Notes under the pieces: generated by a model | Database searches by the model: none | Told to the model about the DNA's origin: nothing | What the model saw: the letters and a program-made list of their open reading frames with translations, nothing else | NCBI GenBank assembly: GCA_900541185.1 | Contig: UQIQ01000003.1 | Span: forward strand, 1 to 62,001 | Length of the DNA stretch: 62,001 bases | DNA from: an uncultured Collinsella sp. | GTDB taxonomy: Bacteria; Actinomycetota; Coriobacteriia; Coriobacteriales; Coriobacteriaceae | Direction of reading: 5' to 3' | Program-made: the position numbers and the translations under genes | In this document: in pieces, positions 50,288-58,536 of the stretch | Layout: every line of letters begins with the position of its first letter | How positions within the stretch are numbered: position 1 is the first letter of the stretch

Positions 50288-51754
50288 CTATCCCACGCGC
50301 TCCGACAGTCGATACTTGCGGTTGCGGCTCGTCGCCGGCGCCGTGGGCTCGAGCTCGCCTTGAGCAATGAGCGCGTTGACGCGCGACCTAACCTGGGAAA
50401 TTGTAAGCCCCGTACGTTCTGCCAGCTCACGCGTCCCCAGCTCGCCGTAGCGTTTGAGTGCCGCCACAATTAAGTCCCCGCCATGATCGATTTGCTCAAC
50501 CTTCGCTCGGTAGAGGACAACCTTAAACCGGTCGAAACCGGGGCAAAACAATGGCTCGGCCAGACCTTGCGCACGCATGGCATCTAGCATCATTGGAATG
50601 CCCGACCCGTTGCCTTCGGCAGGAGAGCCCGCGCCGTCGGGCAATGGGACAAGCGACATGAGCTTCACAAGCGTCGCATTACGACATCGGGAGCTGCCGT
50701 CAAACAGGTTCTCGCGAGTCTTTCCTCCGTATAGGCCGCCGGGGTTCGTCACTTCGATACGGTCATCAAAGACGTCAACAGCGATCGACTGCCCACAGAA
50801 CCGGTCTCCGTATTCTCGGTGGATTACGGCGTTGGCAATTGCCTCGCGCAGGACCTCCTCGGGAATCTCCAGCGAGTCGACACGCGAGACGCCTTTGATC
50901 ATCGAGGTTCGTCGCAAATTCTTGGCGACCGCCGCGACGGCATCCGAGATCATTTCACCCAACGTTCCCTCGCAGATCGTACGGTCCATGAACCTCAACG
51001 ACCCCGCCGCGCCTTTCCGGGTCCCCGCATAGACAGCCATGTCGATAAAGAGCTTGGGATAAAACTGCTGAGGGTAGGTGCCCGCAACTAGGAGTCCAGC
51101 CTTGGTGACATTGCCCTGGGAATCAAGGAAATTTAGGCGCTCCAGCTTCGTTTGTTTGTCCGGCGCGCCGCGCATTGCACGAGGTGTCAGCGAGAAAGCA
51201 CGCTCTATCGTGCGGTCGACCAGGGCCTCGTCAAGATCGCCTGCGACCGCGCCGGGTACTGCATCGCGATCACTGGGGCTCGTCCGTTCATACGATGACA
51301 AGGACAGGACCTCAGTCGACGAAAGCGGGACATCTTTGTCATCGATGCGTTTGTAGCTGCCGCCTTGAGCGCCCCGCTCTATGACATAACAAGGCTTGCT
51401 CGACGGGTCGGGCTCCTCAATCGTGATGACCAGAACCACGGTGCCCTGGAGCTCCACGCGCTCAATGGTGTATTTGGGCGGATTGGCCAGTTTTCCGCGA
51501 CCGCCGGCATCGCCCATGCCCGCTACGAATTGGTTGAGCACCTTCTCGGTCTCAAAGTTCTCAACCGGGACAAAGCCCGCGCGCTCGCTCACGCCGAGCA
51601 CGATAATTCCGCCAGCGGTATTCGCGAATGCGCTAACCGTTTCCCATACGTCGCGGGAAAGCGTCGTGGCGCTCTCCTTGACCTCGACGTTAAGATCGTC
51701 CGAGCCCATGCGCTTTAAAGACTCGAGCAGACCGGTCAGCTCGTTTTCGTTCAT
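50288..51754 (-). CDS. AlbA_2/Schlafen-like ATP-binding transcriptional regulator
   Basis: The 488-aa product has an N-terminal AlbA_2 domain (about 5-140; NVEVKESATTLSRDVWETVSAFANTAGGIIVLGVSE), a linker, an HATPase_c_4 region (EVLREAIANAVIHREYGDRFCGQSIAVDVFDDRIEVTNPGG) and a C-terminal winged helix (GTRELAERTGLTISQVRSRVNALI). Such proteins are predicted transcriptional regulators or defence-linked factors. The ATG at 51754 (AAGGA upstream) is used. A dense array of TATCTCTCAT repeats upstream suggests autoregulation. A decayed paralogue lies at 54234-54439. Confidence 0.9.
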   Translation of the reverse strand: MNENELTGLLESLKRMGSDDLNVEVKESATTLSRDVWETVSAFANTAGGIIVLGVSERAGFVPVENFETEKVLNQFVAGMGDAGGRGKLANPPKYTIERVELQGTVVLVITIEEPDPSSKPCYVIERGAQGGSYKRIDDKDVPLSSTEVLSLSSYERTSPSDRDAVPGAVAGDLDEALVDRTIERAFSLTPRAMRGAPDKQTKLERLNFLDSQGNVTKAGLLVAGTYPQQFYPKLFIDMAVYAGTRKGAAGSLRFMDRTICEGTLGEMISDAVAAVAKNLRRTSMIKGVSRVDSLEIPEEVLREAIANAVIHREYGDRFCGQSIAVDVFDDRIEVTNPGGLYGGKTRENLFDGSSRCRNATLVKLMSLVPLPDGAGSPAEGNGSGIPMMLDAMRAQGLAEPLFCPGFDRFKVVLYRAKVEQIDHGGDLIVAALKRYGELGTRELAERTGLTISQVRSRVNALIAQGELEPTAPATSRNRKYRLSERVG

Positions 51755-51816
51755 CTGCATGTCCTTTCGCTCGGCCCGACGGAGAATGCCACGAATAGAT
51801 TTCCTTCGTCTCTCAG

Positions 51817-52051
51817 TTATCTCTCGTAATTATCTCTCATCTTACTCCTATCTCTCATATTAGAGATAAGTGAGAGATGAAAGATAAGATGTCTGCCATC
51901 TGTTTCATTTAAACATGTTTTTGCTGGTAGAACAATCATTATTGAGACAATACCATGATTGCTTGTCTCTTTGCTGATCAGTTATCTCTCATATTTATCT
52001 CTCGTCTTTCAGTTATCTCTCATATTAGTGACGAATGAGAGATGAGAGATA
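51817..52051 (-). promoter_or_regulatory. operator array of TATCTCTC(A/G)T repeats upstream of the AlbA_2 gene
   Basis: Forward copies start at 51817, 51830, 51849, 51982, 51995 and 52013. Reverse copies lie in 51862-51888 and 52035-52051. The spacing of 11-19 bases places many of them on the same helix face. The region is AT-rich and non-coding. Similar boxes lie beside the decayed paralogue (54588-54610), so they are probably binding sites for this regulator family. Confidence 0.75.
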
Positions 52052-52105
52052 CGTGGGTGATGAGCGAGCGTGAATTTTTGGACGGTCGGAAAATCCGTCA
52101 AACAA

Positions 52106-52139
52106 AAAACGGGGCCGGCCTTACGCCGAGCCCCGTTTT
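52106..52139 (-). terminator. terminator after the EIIC remnant
   Basis: On the minus strand AAAACGGGGC and GCCCCGTTTT pair around CGGCGTAAGG, followed by TTGTTTG. Confidence 0.75.
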
Positions 52140-52184
52140 CAAACGGTCAGTTAGTTATCCAACGCGCGAGCATAGCAGTCAACA

Positions 52185-52841
52185 TTACGCCGCTGCGAAC
52201 ACTCCCAAGCCCGTTCCGATGATGCAGATCGCGAAGATGCCAATAATAATCCAAATGGTCTTGACACCCTTTTTGTACAGGGCAACGCAAGCGAACGTTG
52301 CCAGCAAGGGCAGCAGACCGGGGAAGATTGAATCGAACAGATCCTGCAGGACAATCTCCGAACCACCCACGTCAAAGGTCAAAGCCGTGGACAGCGAGAC
52401 CTGTGCCGCAATCATCGCGCCAATGACGGTCATTCCGAGAACGCCGGCAGCATGCGTCATGCGAGACATAAGGTTGTTCTCTTCGGACTGCTGCAGGAAC
52501 TTGGTTCCCAGGTCGTAACCCAGATGGGCGGCGACGATACGCGTTGCAAAGTTAATCACGGAGTAGAGAAGGAAGACGGAGACGGGAAGGGCGAGCGCGA
52601 CGGCAGTTGCCGTGCCCGTACCCGTAATGACGGCAAACGCGCAGCCAAGCACGCCGAAGGCATAGACCTCAGGAGGAACCGCCGCGCCGACCATGATGGC
52701 GCCCATGAACATGGACTCCAAAGCGGCGCCGACGATAACTCCCTGCTGGACATCGCCAAGGATCAAGCCGACAAACAGGCTCGTAAACAGCGGACGACCA
52801 AGCATCGTAATGCCAAATGCTTGCTCGTCCATAGACGCCAT
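52185..52841 (-). pseudogene. PTS EIIC (mannose/sorbose family), 5' frameshifted
   Basis: The 218-residue frame matches a PTS EII-Sor-type EIIC: SMDEQAFGITMLGRPLFTSLFVGLILGDVQQGVIVGAALESMFMGA and later TM helices through the C-terminus (VFAAA). Intact members have about 20 more N-terminal residues. In the next frame upstream the sequence reads I-V-A-Q-Y-L-Q-V-A-L-V-A-L-W, which would join perfectly if one G were added at tggcg (near 52838). The ATG at 52841 lacks a good ribosome site. No EIIA/B/D genes are adjacent, so it is likely an inactive orphan. Confidence 0.75.
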
Positions 52842-52894
52842 AATGCGACCAGCGCAACTTGGAGGTACTGGGCAACTATTCTGATTAACCCCAG

Positions 52895-52939
52895 AAATAA
52901 GCCTGCAGGCGAGACGTTCAGAACAGCTCGCCTGCAGGC
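52895..52939 (-). terminator. terminator after the SIS gene
   Basis: On the minus strand GCCTGCAGGCGAG and CTCGCCTGCAGGC form a perfect 13-bp stem around a 13-nt loop, followed by TTATTT. It sits directly before the EIIC remnant. Confidence 0.9.
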
Positions 52940-52960
52940 AACAGCAGCAATTTGAAAGGA

Positions 52961-53995
52961 TTAGTAGTTCATCTGGTGATAGTAGCGACGCGTGGTGAGC
53001 GGGTGGTTGCGGACGTGCTCGAGATGGCAGCTCAGGCGCTCGGTGATGGTGTAGGTGACCATCGGGGAGACGATCTTGCGGAACTCGGGGTCGCTGAACG
53101 GCAGCTCGACCTCGGCGGTGTCGAACTTGTTCACGCGGACATGGACGCCCTTCTCGTCGGCGAGCATGTGGGTGAAGTTGTCCACGCGGTCCATGAGCTT
53201 GCGGGTGTCGTCCTCGCCGTAGAGCATGATGAGGCTCGTGCCCTCCTCGCACAGCTCGATGGTGCCGTGGAAGAACTCGGCGGCGTGGATGGACTTGGTC
53301 TTGATCCACTGCATCTCCTCGAGGATGCACATGGCGTAGTCGTAGGCCTCGCCCCAGAGCATGCCGGAGCCGATCACCATGTGGTAGTCGGTGTCCTTGA
53401 AGTCCTCGGCCATGGCGGCGCAGCGCTCGTCCTGGGCGTCCTTGGCCTTGATGAGGTACGGGGCGATGTTGCCGAACTCCTCCATGAAGGTGTCGTACTT
53501 GGGGAAGGCGCCGGCGTTCTTGAGGAAGCGGGCGACCAGCGTGATCTGGTAGGTGTAGATGGCCTCGCACAGGACGTCGTCCTCGGCGAAGCTGAAGAAC
53601 TTGTAGTCGGCGTACTCGGTGGCCGGGGTGTTGTCGTTGGAGACGTACATCAGCGTGCGGGCGCCCTGCTCCTGGCAGAACTTGGCGGCCTCGATGATCT
53701 CGGGGGTGGTGCCGGTACGGGTGGAGAAGACGCAGACCGAGTCCTTGTTGAAGGCCTTGGGCGGGCACGCGAGGAACTCAGCGGCGATCTCGCAGTGGAC
53801 GTCGACGTCGGCCGTGGTGGTCTCGACCCAGTACTTCATCGGGAGCGTGTGGGCCCAGGTGCCGCCGCAGCCGATGAAGAAGATGTTGGAATAACCCTGC
53901 TCGCAGACCTTGTCCACGGCAGCCTCAATCTGAGGACGGAGAGCGAGGGCATCGCTCACAACCTTCTCGTAACGAGGCTCATCGAAATTGAACAT
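52961..53995 (-). CDS. SIS-domain sugar-phosphate deglycase/isomerase
   Basis: The 344-aa product has two SIS halves. The first is FFIGCGGTWAHTLPMKYWVET and CVFSTRTGTTPEIIEAAKFCQEQGA; the second is MVIGSGMLWGEAYDYAMCILEEMQWIKTKSIHAAEFFHGTIELCEEGT. The layout fits fructoselysine/glucoselysine-6-phosphate deglycases (FrlB/GfrF type), which usually partner PTS permeases. The exact substrate is not readable. The EIIC remnant next to it suggests the locus once held the matching PTS. GGGATG spacing before the ATG is acceptable. Confidence 0.88.
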   Translation of the reverse strand: MFNFDEPRYEKVVSDALALRPQIEAAVDKVCEQGYSNIFFIGCGGTWAHTLPMKYWVETTTADVDVHCEIAAEFLACPPKAFNKDSVCVFSTRTGTTPEIIEAAKFCQEQGARTLMYVSNDNTPATEYADYKFFSFAEDDVLCEAIYTYQITLVARFLKNAGAFPKYDTFMEEFGNIAPYLIKAKDAQDERCAAMAEDFKDTDYHMVIGSGMLWGEAYDYAMCILEEMQWIKTKSIHAAEFFHGTIELCEEGTSLIMLYGEDDTRKLMDRVDNFTHMLADEKGVHVRVNKFDTAEVELPFSDPEFRKIVSPMVTYTITERLSCHLEHVRNHPLTTRRYYHQMNY

Positions 53996-54045
53996 CCCTT
54001 ACTCCTAACTCACTTAGATGAACCCTTCATTCATCCCATAACGTT

Positions 54046-54073
54046 ATAATACTTTATATAACTAACTATGCAA
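54046..54073 (-). promoter_or_regulatory. candidate promoter of the SIS gene
   Basis: On the minus strand TTGCAT and TATTAT are 16 bases apart in AT-rich sequence, 51 bases before the ATG. Confidence 0.5.
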
Positions 54074-54233
54074 GTACTATTTTGGTCCCGTTCTTTCATC
54101 AAGCCCCTTAAAACAACAATCGGCGTTGTTAGACACAGCGTGCAAGTTCATTGAACGATTCAATATGCATCGTCTCTAGTTAAATGACGTCCTATGCAAA
54201 TACCTTTAATCCGCTTGGGGCCGACGAATCTTT

Positions 54234-54439
54234 TGACTGTCCGCAGAAGCTTTCCCGGAATTCCCTATGGATAGACGCGCCGGTAATCGCTTCGTTATCT
54301 GGCTTATTGCGCATTGCCGGGGCGTCTGGGAGAAAGCACAATCTACCGCGTGGTCAACTAGCGTTTCATCGGAATCGACCGCATCCGCGCCAAATACTAA
54401 ATCGCAATCGTTGAAACTCGTCCGATCATATGGCGGCAA
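54234..54439 (-). pseudogene. decayed AlbA_2-family regulator
   Basis: Two pieces in different frames match the intact AlbA_2 protein at 50288-51754. Piece one (54310-54439) reads PYDRTSFNDCDLVFG then DSDETLVDHAVDCAFSQTPR, like SYERTSPSDRDAVPG then GDLDEALVDRTIERAFSLTPR (residues about 154-192 of the intact protein). Piece two (54234-54296) reads NEAITGASIHREFRESFCGQS, like REAIANAVIHREYGDRFCGQS (about 303-323). About 110 residues between them and the whole N-terminus are lost. Its upstream control region persists. Confidence 0.82.
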
Positions 54440-54499
54440 TTTCTCGCCTTAAAAATGAGCACGAAATAAGGGGGCAGCTGTTTGCAACTTGCTTTATTC

Positions 54500-54640
54500 G
54501 TAAGTGTTTTTACTGAAAAAACAATCACCGACCAAACAGCACTATTAATTGTTTGGCTCTTTGCTGTACAGCCATCTTTCGTATACGTCTCTCGTCTATC
54601 TCTCATCTCACGGTTGGAGACGAAAGGTGTGCGGGAGTGG
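54500..54640 (-). promoter_or_regulatory. relic control region of the decayed AlbA_2 gene
   Basis: It aligns with 51914-52060 upstream of the intact gene: a shared gtttttnctg...acaatca start, a g/ctctttgct block and TCTCTCGTCTATCTCTCATCTC boxes at 54588-54610. It is therefore homologous DNA and not merely a chance repeat. Confidence 0.65.
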
Positions 54641-54679
54641 ATAATTGGACGGCATTTGGACCTGCGACGGATTATTTCA

Positions 54680-54696
54680 TCCGAAAATCCACGCTC
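54680..54696 (+). repeat. fragment of a dispersed repeat (tccgaaaatccacgctc)
   Basis: This 17-nt string is identical to the middle of the two long repeats at 59626-59741 and 61027-61142. It is preceded by a related gtggataat string at 54638. It seems to be a truncated third copy in the leader of the M16 gene. Confidence 0.6.
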
Positions 54697-54833
54697 ATTC
54701 GGCGGGCACGCGGGGCCTATGCCCAATCCGCTGGCATCGTCTTCAGTTCGCCGCAGAGCCGCGGCCCCATATGGGTATACTCTCGAGGATTCGACTCGAT
54801 TCGCCCCCGCTGGGGCGTCAAAGGAGACTGCAT

Positions 54834-57800
54834 ATGCCCACCACCTCAACCGACCCGCGCGCCGCTGCCGCCGCGCTGCTGGTACCCGGTACCACCTGCC
54901 ACGGTTTTGCCGTCGAGCGCTGCGAGACCGTGCCCGAGCTCGACTCGGACGCCTACGTGCTGCGCCACACCGCATCGGGCGCTCGCCTGCTGTACCTGGC
55001 GTGCGACGACGAAAACAAGGCCTTTGCCATTGGCTTTAAGACGCCGCCGGCCGATTCCACCGGCGTGTTCCATATTCTTGAGCACTCGGTGCTGTGCGGA
55101 TCGGCCAAGTTCCCCGTCAAGGAGCCATTCGTCGATCTGATCAAGAGCTCCATGCAGACGTTCCTCAACGCCATGACCTACCCCGACAAGACCATCTACC
55201 CCGTTGCCACCACCAACGAGCAGGATCTGTACAACCTGATGGACGTGTACCTGGACGCGGTGTTCAACCCGGCCATCTATACCAAGCCCACCATTTTTAA
55301 GCAGGAGGGCTGGCACTACGAGCTGGACCTGCCGGAGGGCGCCGAGGGCGAAGGCGACGGCAGCTCCGCGAGCCTGCGCGAGGGCACGCTGCGCTATAAC
55401 GGCGTGGTGTTCAACGAAATGAAGGGCGCGCTGTCCGACCCCATGAGCGTGCTGGACGATGCTGTTAACGCCGCACTCTATCCCGACACCGCCTATGCGC
55501 ACGAGAGCGGCGGCGACCCACGCGCGATTCCCGCGCTCACCTACGAGCAGTTCCTGGATACGCACGCGCGCCACTACAATCCTTCCAACTCTTATATAAC
55601 GCTCTACGGCGACCTAGATGTGGACCGCGCGCTGGCATTTTTGGACGAGCGCTATCTGTCGCAGCCGAGTGCCGCGAGCCGCCGCATGGACGCAGCCGTT
55701 GCCGCCGGCGAGGACCCGTCCACGCTGGCGCCCAATCCGCTGGGCGTGCAGGCGCCCGTGACCTGCGAGTATCAGCGCGTCGAGATGGCCACCACGCCCG
55801 AGAACGCCCTGGTGGGCCTGGGTCTTGTACTGGGCAGCGCGCTCGACCGCAAGCGCACAATCGCGGCGGATATCCTGTTCGAGGCGCTGCTGGGTTCCAA
55901 CGAAGCGCCGGTTAAGAAGGCCATTCTTGCCGCCGGCCTGGGCGGCAACGTGGTGAGCTACACCGCGGCCGAGAGCCTGCAGCCCTACGAGCTCATCATG
56001 CTGCAAAACGCGCAGCCCGGCGTGGCGCGCGAACTGCGCCGCGTGTTCCAGGACGCCTGTCGCGACCTGTGCGAGCACGGCGTTCCGCGCGAGCGCCTGG
56101 AAGCTATCATCAGCAGCAACGAATACGACCTGCGCCAGCGCGACTATGGCATCGCCGACGGCGTGGCCATTGCGTGCGACGCGCTGAGCACGTGGCTCTA
56201 CGATGACGACGCTGCGACGCTGGCGCTCAAGTATGGCCCGGTGTACGAGGAGCTGCGCGGCGAGCTGGACGGCAGCTACTTTGAGGACCTTCTGCGCGAG
56301 CTCGTGCTCCAGAACGATCACATGGCGCTGGTCGAGTTGGTTCCGGTAGACGCTGCCGAGGGTGCGGAGAGCGCCGAAGCTGCCGAGCTGGCTACCAAGC
56401 GCGACGCCATGACCGATGCCGAGCTGGCGGACGTGGTCGAGCGCACGGCCGCACTACGTGCCGCGCAGGAGGCCGAGGACACGCTCGAGGCCAAGGCCAC
56501 GCTGCCGCGCCTGCGCGTGTCCGACATTGGCGAGGCGCGCCCCGAGCCGCCACTGGTCGTGGACACGACTGCGCCCATCCCCTGCCTGCGCCACGGCATC
56601 CCCACCAACCGCCTGGCCTACGCCATGCAGTACTTCGACCTGAGCTGCGTCGCATTTGAGGACCTGCCCTACGTGACGCTGCTCTGCCGCCTGCTCAAGC
56701 AGCTGCCCACGCGTGAGCATTCGGCCGAGGAGCTCGACAACTTGCTCGCCGGCAAGCTGGGCTTTTTGAGCTTTACGACCGAGGTCATGACGCAGCCCGA
56801 CGTGGACGGCGTGCGCCCCTACCTGCTGGTGAGCGCCGGCGCCCTGTCCGAGAAGATCGACGCGCTGGCGAGCCTGCCGCGCGAGGTGTGGTCGAGCACG
56901 CTGCTGCTCGATGCTGACGCCGACCGCGTACGCGACGTGCTCACGCAGATTCGCATTGGGCTTGAGCAGGGCTTTATCAACAACGGACACTCGGCGGCGC
57001 TGGGTCGCGCGATGAGCTACAGCTCGCCTTCGGCCGTGGTTCGCGAGCAGCTTTCGGGCGTGGACTTCTACCTGTTCCTGCGCGATCTGCTCGACCACTT
57101 TGACGAGCGACTGGACGGTCTGCGTGCCAAGCTTGCCGCGCTGGCAGACCGCATCTTTGTGGCCGATGGCTGCATGGCGAGCTTTACCGGCAGCGACGGG
57201 GACTTTGACGCGTACTGGGATGCCGCGGGCGACCTGGGGCTTGGTGCGGGCGACGGCGCCGATGCCGGCCGCAACGCGCTCGTGGTGCCGGCGCCGCGCG
57301 ACCGCCACGAGGCTTTTGTCATCCCCAGCGACATCTGCTTTGCGGCAGGCGCGTGCGACCCGCGCCGTCTGGGCATTGACGTGACGGGCGCTTGGGCCGT
57401 GGCTGCCAACGCGCTCTCCTACGACTACCTGTGGAACGAGATCCGCGTGAAGGGCGGTGCGTATGGCTGCGGATTCCGCGCGGCCGGCGAGCGTCAGACG
57501 GCGTTCTACACCTACCGTGACCCGGCGATCGATCCTTCGATTGAGCGCGTGGCGCGCGCGGGTGCATGGCTCGGCAGCTTTGAGCCCGACGAGGTCGCCT
57601 TTGAGGGCTTTATCGTGAGCTGCGTGAGCGGCATGGACGCGCCCGTGAAGCCGTACGCGCTCACCAAGCGCCGCAATACGACCTACCTGGCTGGGCTCGA
57701 TCCGCACGCGCGCGAGGAACGTCGCGCCCAGATGCTCGCCGCCACCCCCGGTGAGCTGCGCTCGCTCGGCGCCGATGTGACGCGTATTGCGGCCGTCGCA

Positions 57801-57878
57801 CCCACCTGCGTCTTTGGCGGCCGCGACGTCATCGCCAAGAGCAACGCCGGCTTTAACGTCGTCGAACTGATGGGCTAA
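54834..57878 (+). CDS. M16C family zinc peptidase (presequence-protease-like)
   Basis: The 1014-aa product has the inverted zinc motif HxxEH (H80-x-x-E83-H84, FHILEHSVLCGS) followed by the distal acidic helix region, and four M16 half-domains as in PreP/Cym1 enzymes (FNAMTYPDKTIYPVATTNEQDLYNLMDVYLDAVF). These are intracellular oligopeptidases that clear short peptides. AAGGAGACTGCAT precedes the ATG at 54834; longer in-frame starts run through non-conserved repeat-like sequence. Confidence 0.94.
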   Translation: MPTTSTDPRAAAAALLVPGTTCHGFAVERCETVPELDSDAYVLRHTASGARLLYLACDDENKAFAIGFKTPPADSTGVFHILEHSVLCGSAKFPVKEPFVDLIKSSMQTFLNAMTYPDKTIYPVATTNEQDLYNLMDVYLDAVFNPAIYTKPTIFKQEGWHYELDLPEGAEGEGDGSSASLREGTLRYNGVVFNEMKGALSDPMSVLDDAVNAALYPDTAYAHESGGDPRAIPALTYEQFLDTHARHYNPSNSYITLYGDLDVDRALAFLDERYLSQPSAASRRMDAAVAAGEDPSTLAPNPLGVQAPVTCEYQRVEMATTPENALVGLGLVLGSALDRKRTIAADILFEALLGSNEAPVKKAILAAGLGGNVVSYTAAESLQPYELIMLQNAQPGVARELRRVFQDACRDLCEHGVPRERLEAIISSNEYDLRQRDYGIADGVAIACDALSTWLYDDDAATLALKYGPVYEELRGELDGSYFEDLLRELVLQNDHMALVELVPVDAAEGAESAEAAELATKRDAMTDAELADVVERTAALRAAQEAEDTLEAKATLPRLRVSDIGEARPEPPLVVDTTAPIPCLRHGIPTNRLAYAMQYFDLSCVAFEDLPYVTLLCRLLKQLPTREHSAEELDNLLAGKLGFLSFTTEVMTQPDVDGVRPYLLVSAGALSEKIDALASLPREVWSSTLLLDADADRVRDVLTQIRIGLEQGFINNGHSAALGRAMSYSSPSAVVREQLSGVDFYLFLRDLLDHFDERLDGLRAKLAALADRIFVADGCMASFTGSDGDFDAYWDAAGDLGLGAGDGADAGRNALVVPAPRDRHEAFVIPSDICFAAGACDPRRLGIDVTGAWAVAANALSYDYLWNEIRVKGGAYGCGFRAAGERQTAFYTYRDPAIDPSIERVARAGAWLGSFEPDEVAFEGFIVSCVSGMDAPVKPYALTKRRNTTYLAGLDPHAREERRAQMLAATPGELRSLGADVTRIAAVAPTCVFGGRDVIAKSNAGFNVVELMG

Positions 57879-57887
57879 CGCACAGCA

Positions 57888-57928
57888 AAGGTAGATTTTT
57901 GGGACATGCCCGGAAATCTACCTTTTTT
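57888..57928 (+). terminator. terminator after the M16 peptidase
   Basis: aaaggtagattt pairs with aaatctaccttt over 12 bp, followed by a run of seven Ts. Confidence 0.92.
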
Positions 57929-57958
57929 TGCGGCTTGGGCGAGGCGGCGCAGCCCACC

Positions 57959-58116
57959 GCGGCGGTTTGTCTTAATCTGTAACATCTAGACGGCAATATC
58001 GGCTCCAGATGTTACAGATCGAGACGTTCCCGAACGGCACCAGCTCTTTGTCTCAATCTGTAACATCTAAGTCCAATTTTGCCGAGTTACTGTTATAGAT
58101 CGAGACAAACCGCCGC
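57959..58116. repeat. nested double-hairpin repeat
   Basis: Two tandem units (57969-58024 and 58050-58106) each carry gtct-aatctgtaacatct and its near complement ending gatcgagac, so each folds on itself. The outer ends gcggcggtttgtc and gacaaaccgccgc are also complementary, enclosing both. The region is non-coding. The second unit has a few changes (tgttatagatc). This is a BIME-like intergenic element. Confidence 0.75.
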
Positions 58117-58176
58117 AGACGCCCATCACAGCACAGACCACCACAAAGGTGCCTGTCCCCTTTCTCAGTGGCGATT

Positions 58177-58212
58177 CGAACACTTGTTCTATACGCACAC
58201 ATGTTCTATAGT
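58177..58212 (+). promoter_or_regulatory. hicAB promoter with an SOS-box-like operator
   Basis: CGAACACTTGTTCT (58177-58190) matches the Gram-positive LexA box CGAAC-N4-GTTCG at 9 of 10 fixed positions. It overlaps the -35 TTGTTC (58184-58189), which is 17 bases from TATAGT (58207-58212). LexA bound here would block the promoter. Confidence 0.6.
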
Positions 58213-58237
58213 AGAGGTGCTTGCATCGAACTGAAAT

Positions 58238-58258
58238 TGCAACTAGAATATAGTTGCA
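58238..58258 (+). promoter_or_regulatory. operator-like palindrome before hicA
   Basis: TGCAACTA and TAGTTGCA form a perfect 8-bp inverted repeat with a 5-base spacer, 14 bases before the hicA ATG. It is a likely site for autoregulation by the antitoxin. Confidence 0.65.
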
Positions 58259-58272
58259 GAATGTGAGGCGGG

Positions 58273-58536
58273 ATGACTCGATCCGATAAACTCATCGCCC
58301 AGCTGCTTAGCTGTCCTTCAACGTATAGATTTGCTGACTTTCTTAAAGTTATGGCTTCATATGGCTTTGAAATGGGCAGCAAAGGCAAGACATCCGGATC
58401 GCGCGTTCGCTTCTACAGGCCATCAGATGGCAGGATGTTCGTAATGCACGCGCCTCATCCATCTGACGAATTGACAGCGGGGACCATTCGAAACATCGTT
58501 CGCTTTCTGCAAGATGTCGGAGGTAGTCATGAGTAA
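58273..58536 (+). CDS. hicA: HicA-type toxin
   Basis: The 87-aa product has the double-stranded-RNA-binding fold pattern of HicA (YcfA): MTRSDKLIAQLLSCPSTYRFADFLKVMASYGFE then GKTSGSRVRFYRPSDG and HAPHPSDELTAGTIRNIVRFLQDVG. HicA toxins cleave mRNA. The first His position reads GSR as in the subfamily with the late HxPHP motif, so activity cannot be judged by that position alone. It overlaps hicB by 8 nt. Confidence 0.9.
   Translation: MTRSDKLIAQLLSCPSTYRFADFLKVMASYGFEMGSKGKTSGSRVRFYRPSDGRMFVMHAPHPSDELTAGTIRNIVRFLQDVGGSHE

Noticed and set aside
51817..52051. CRISPR array made of the TATCTCTC repeats
   Set aside because: Repeats are only about ten bases, occur in both orientations, have variable short spacing, and there are no cas genes.
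52185..53768. A 527-codon minus-strand frame joining the EIIC remnant to sequence inside the SIS gene
   Set aside because: The upstream half is out of frame with the real SIS gene, is rich in R, P, H and G, and runs through a strong terminator. Only the last 218 codons match a known family.
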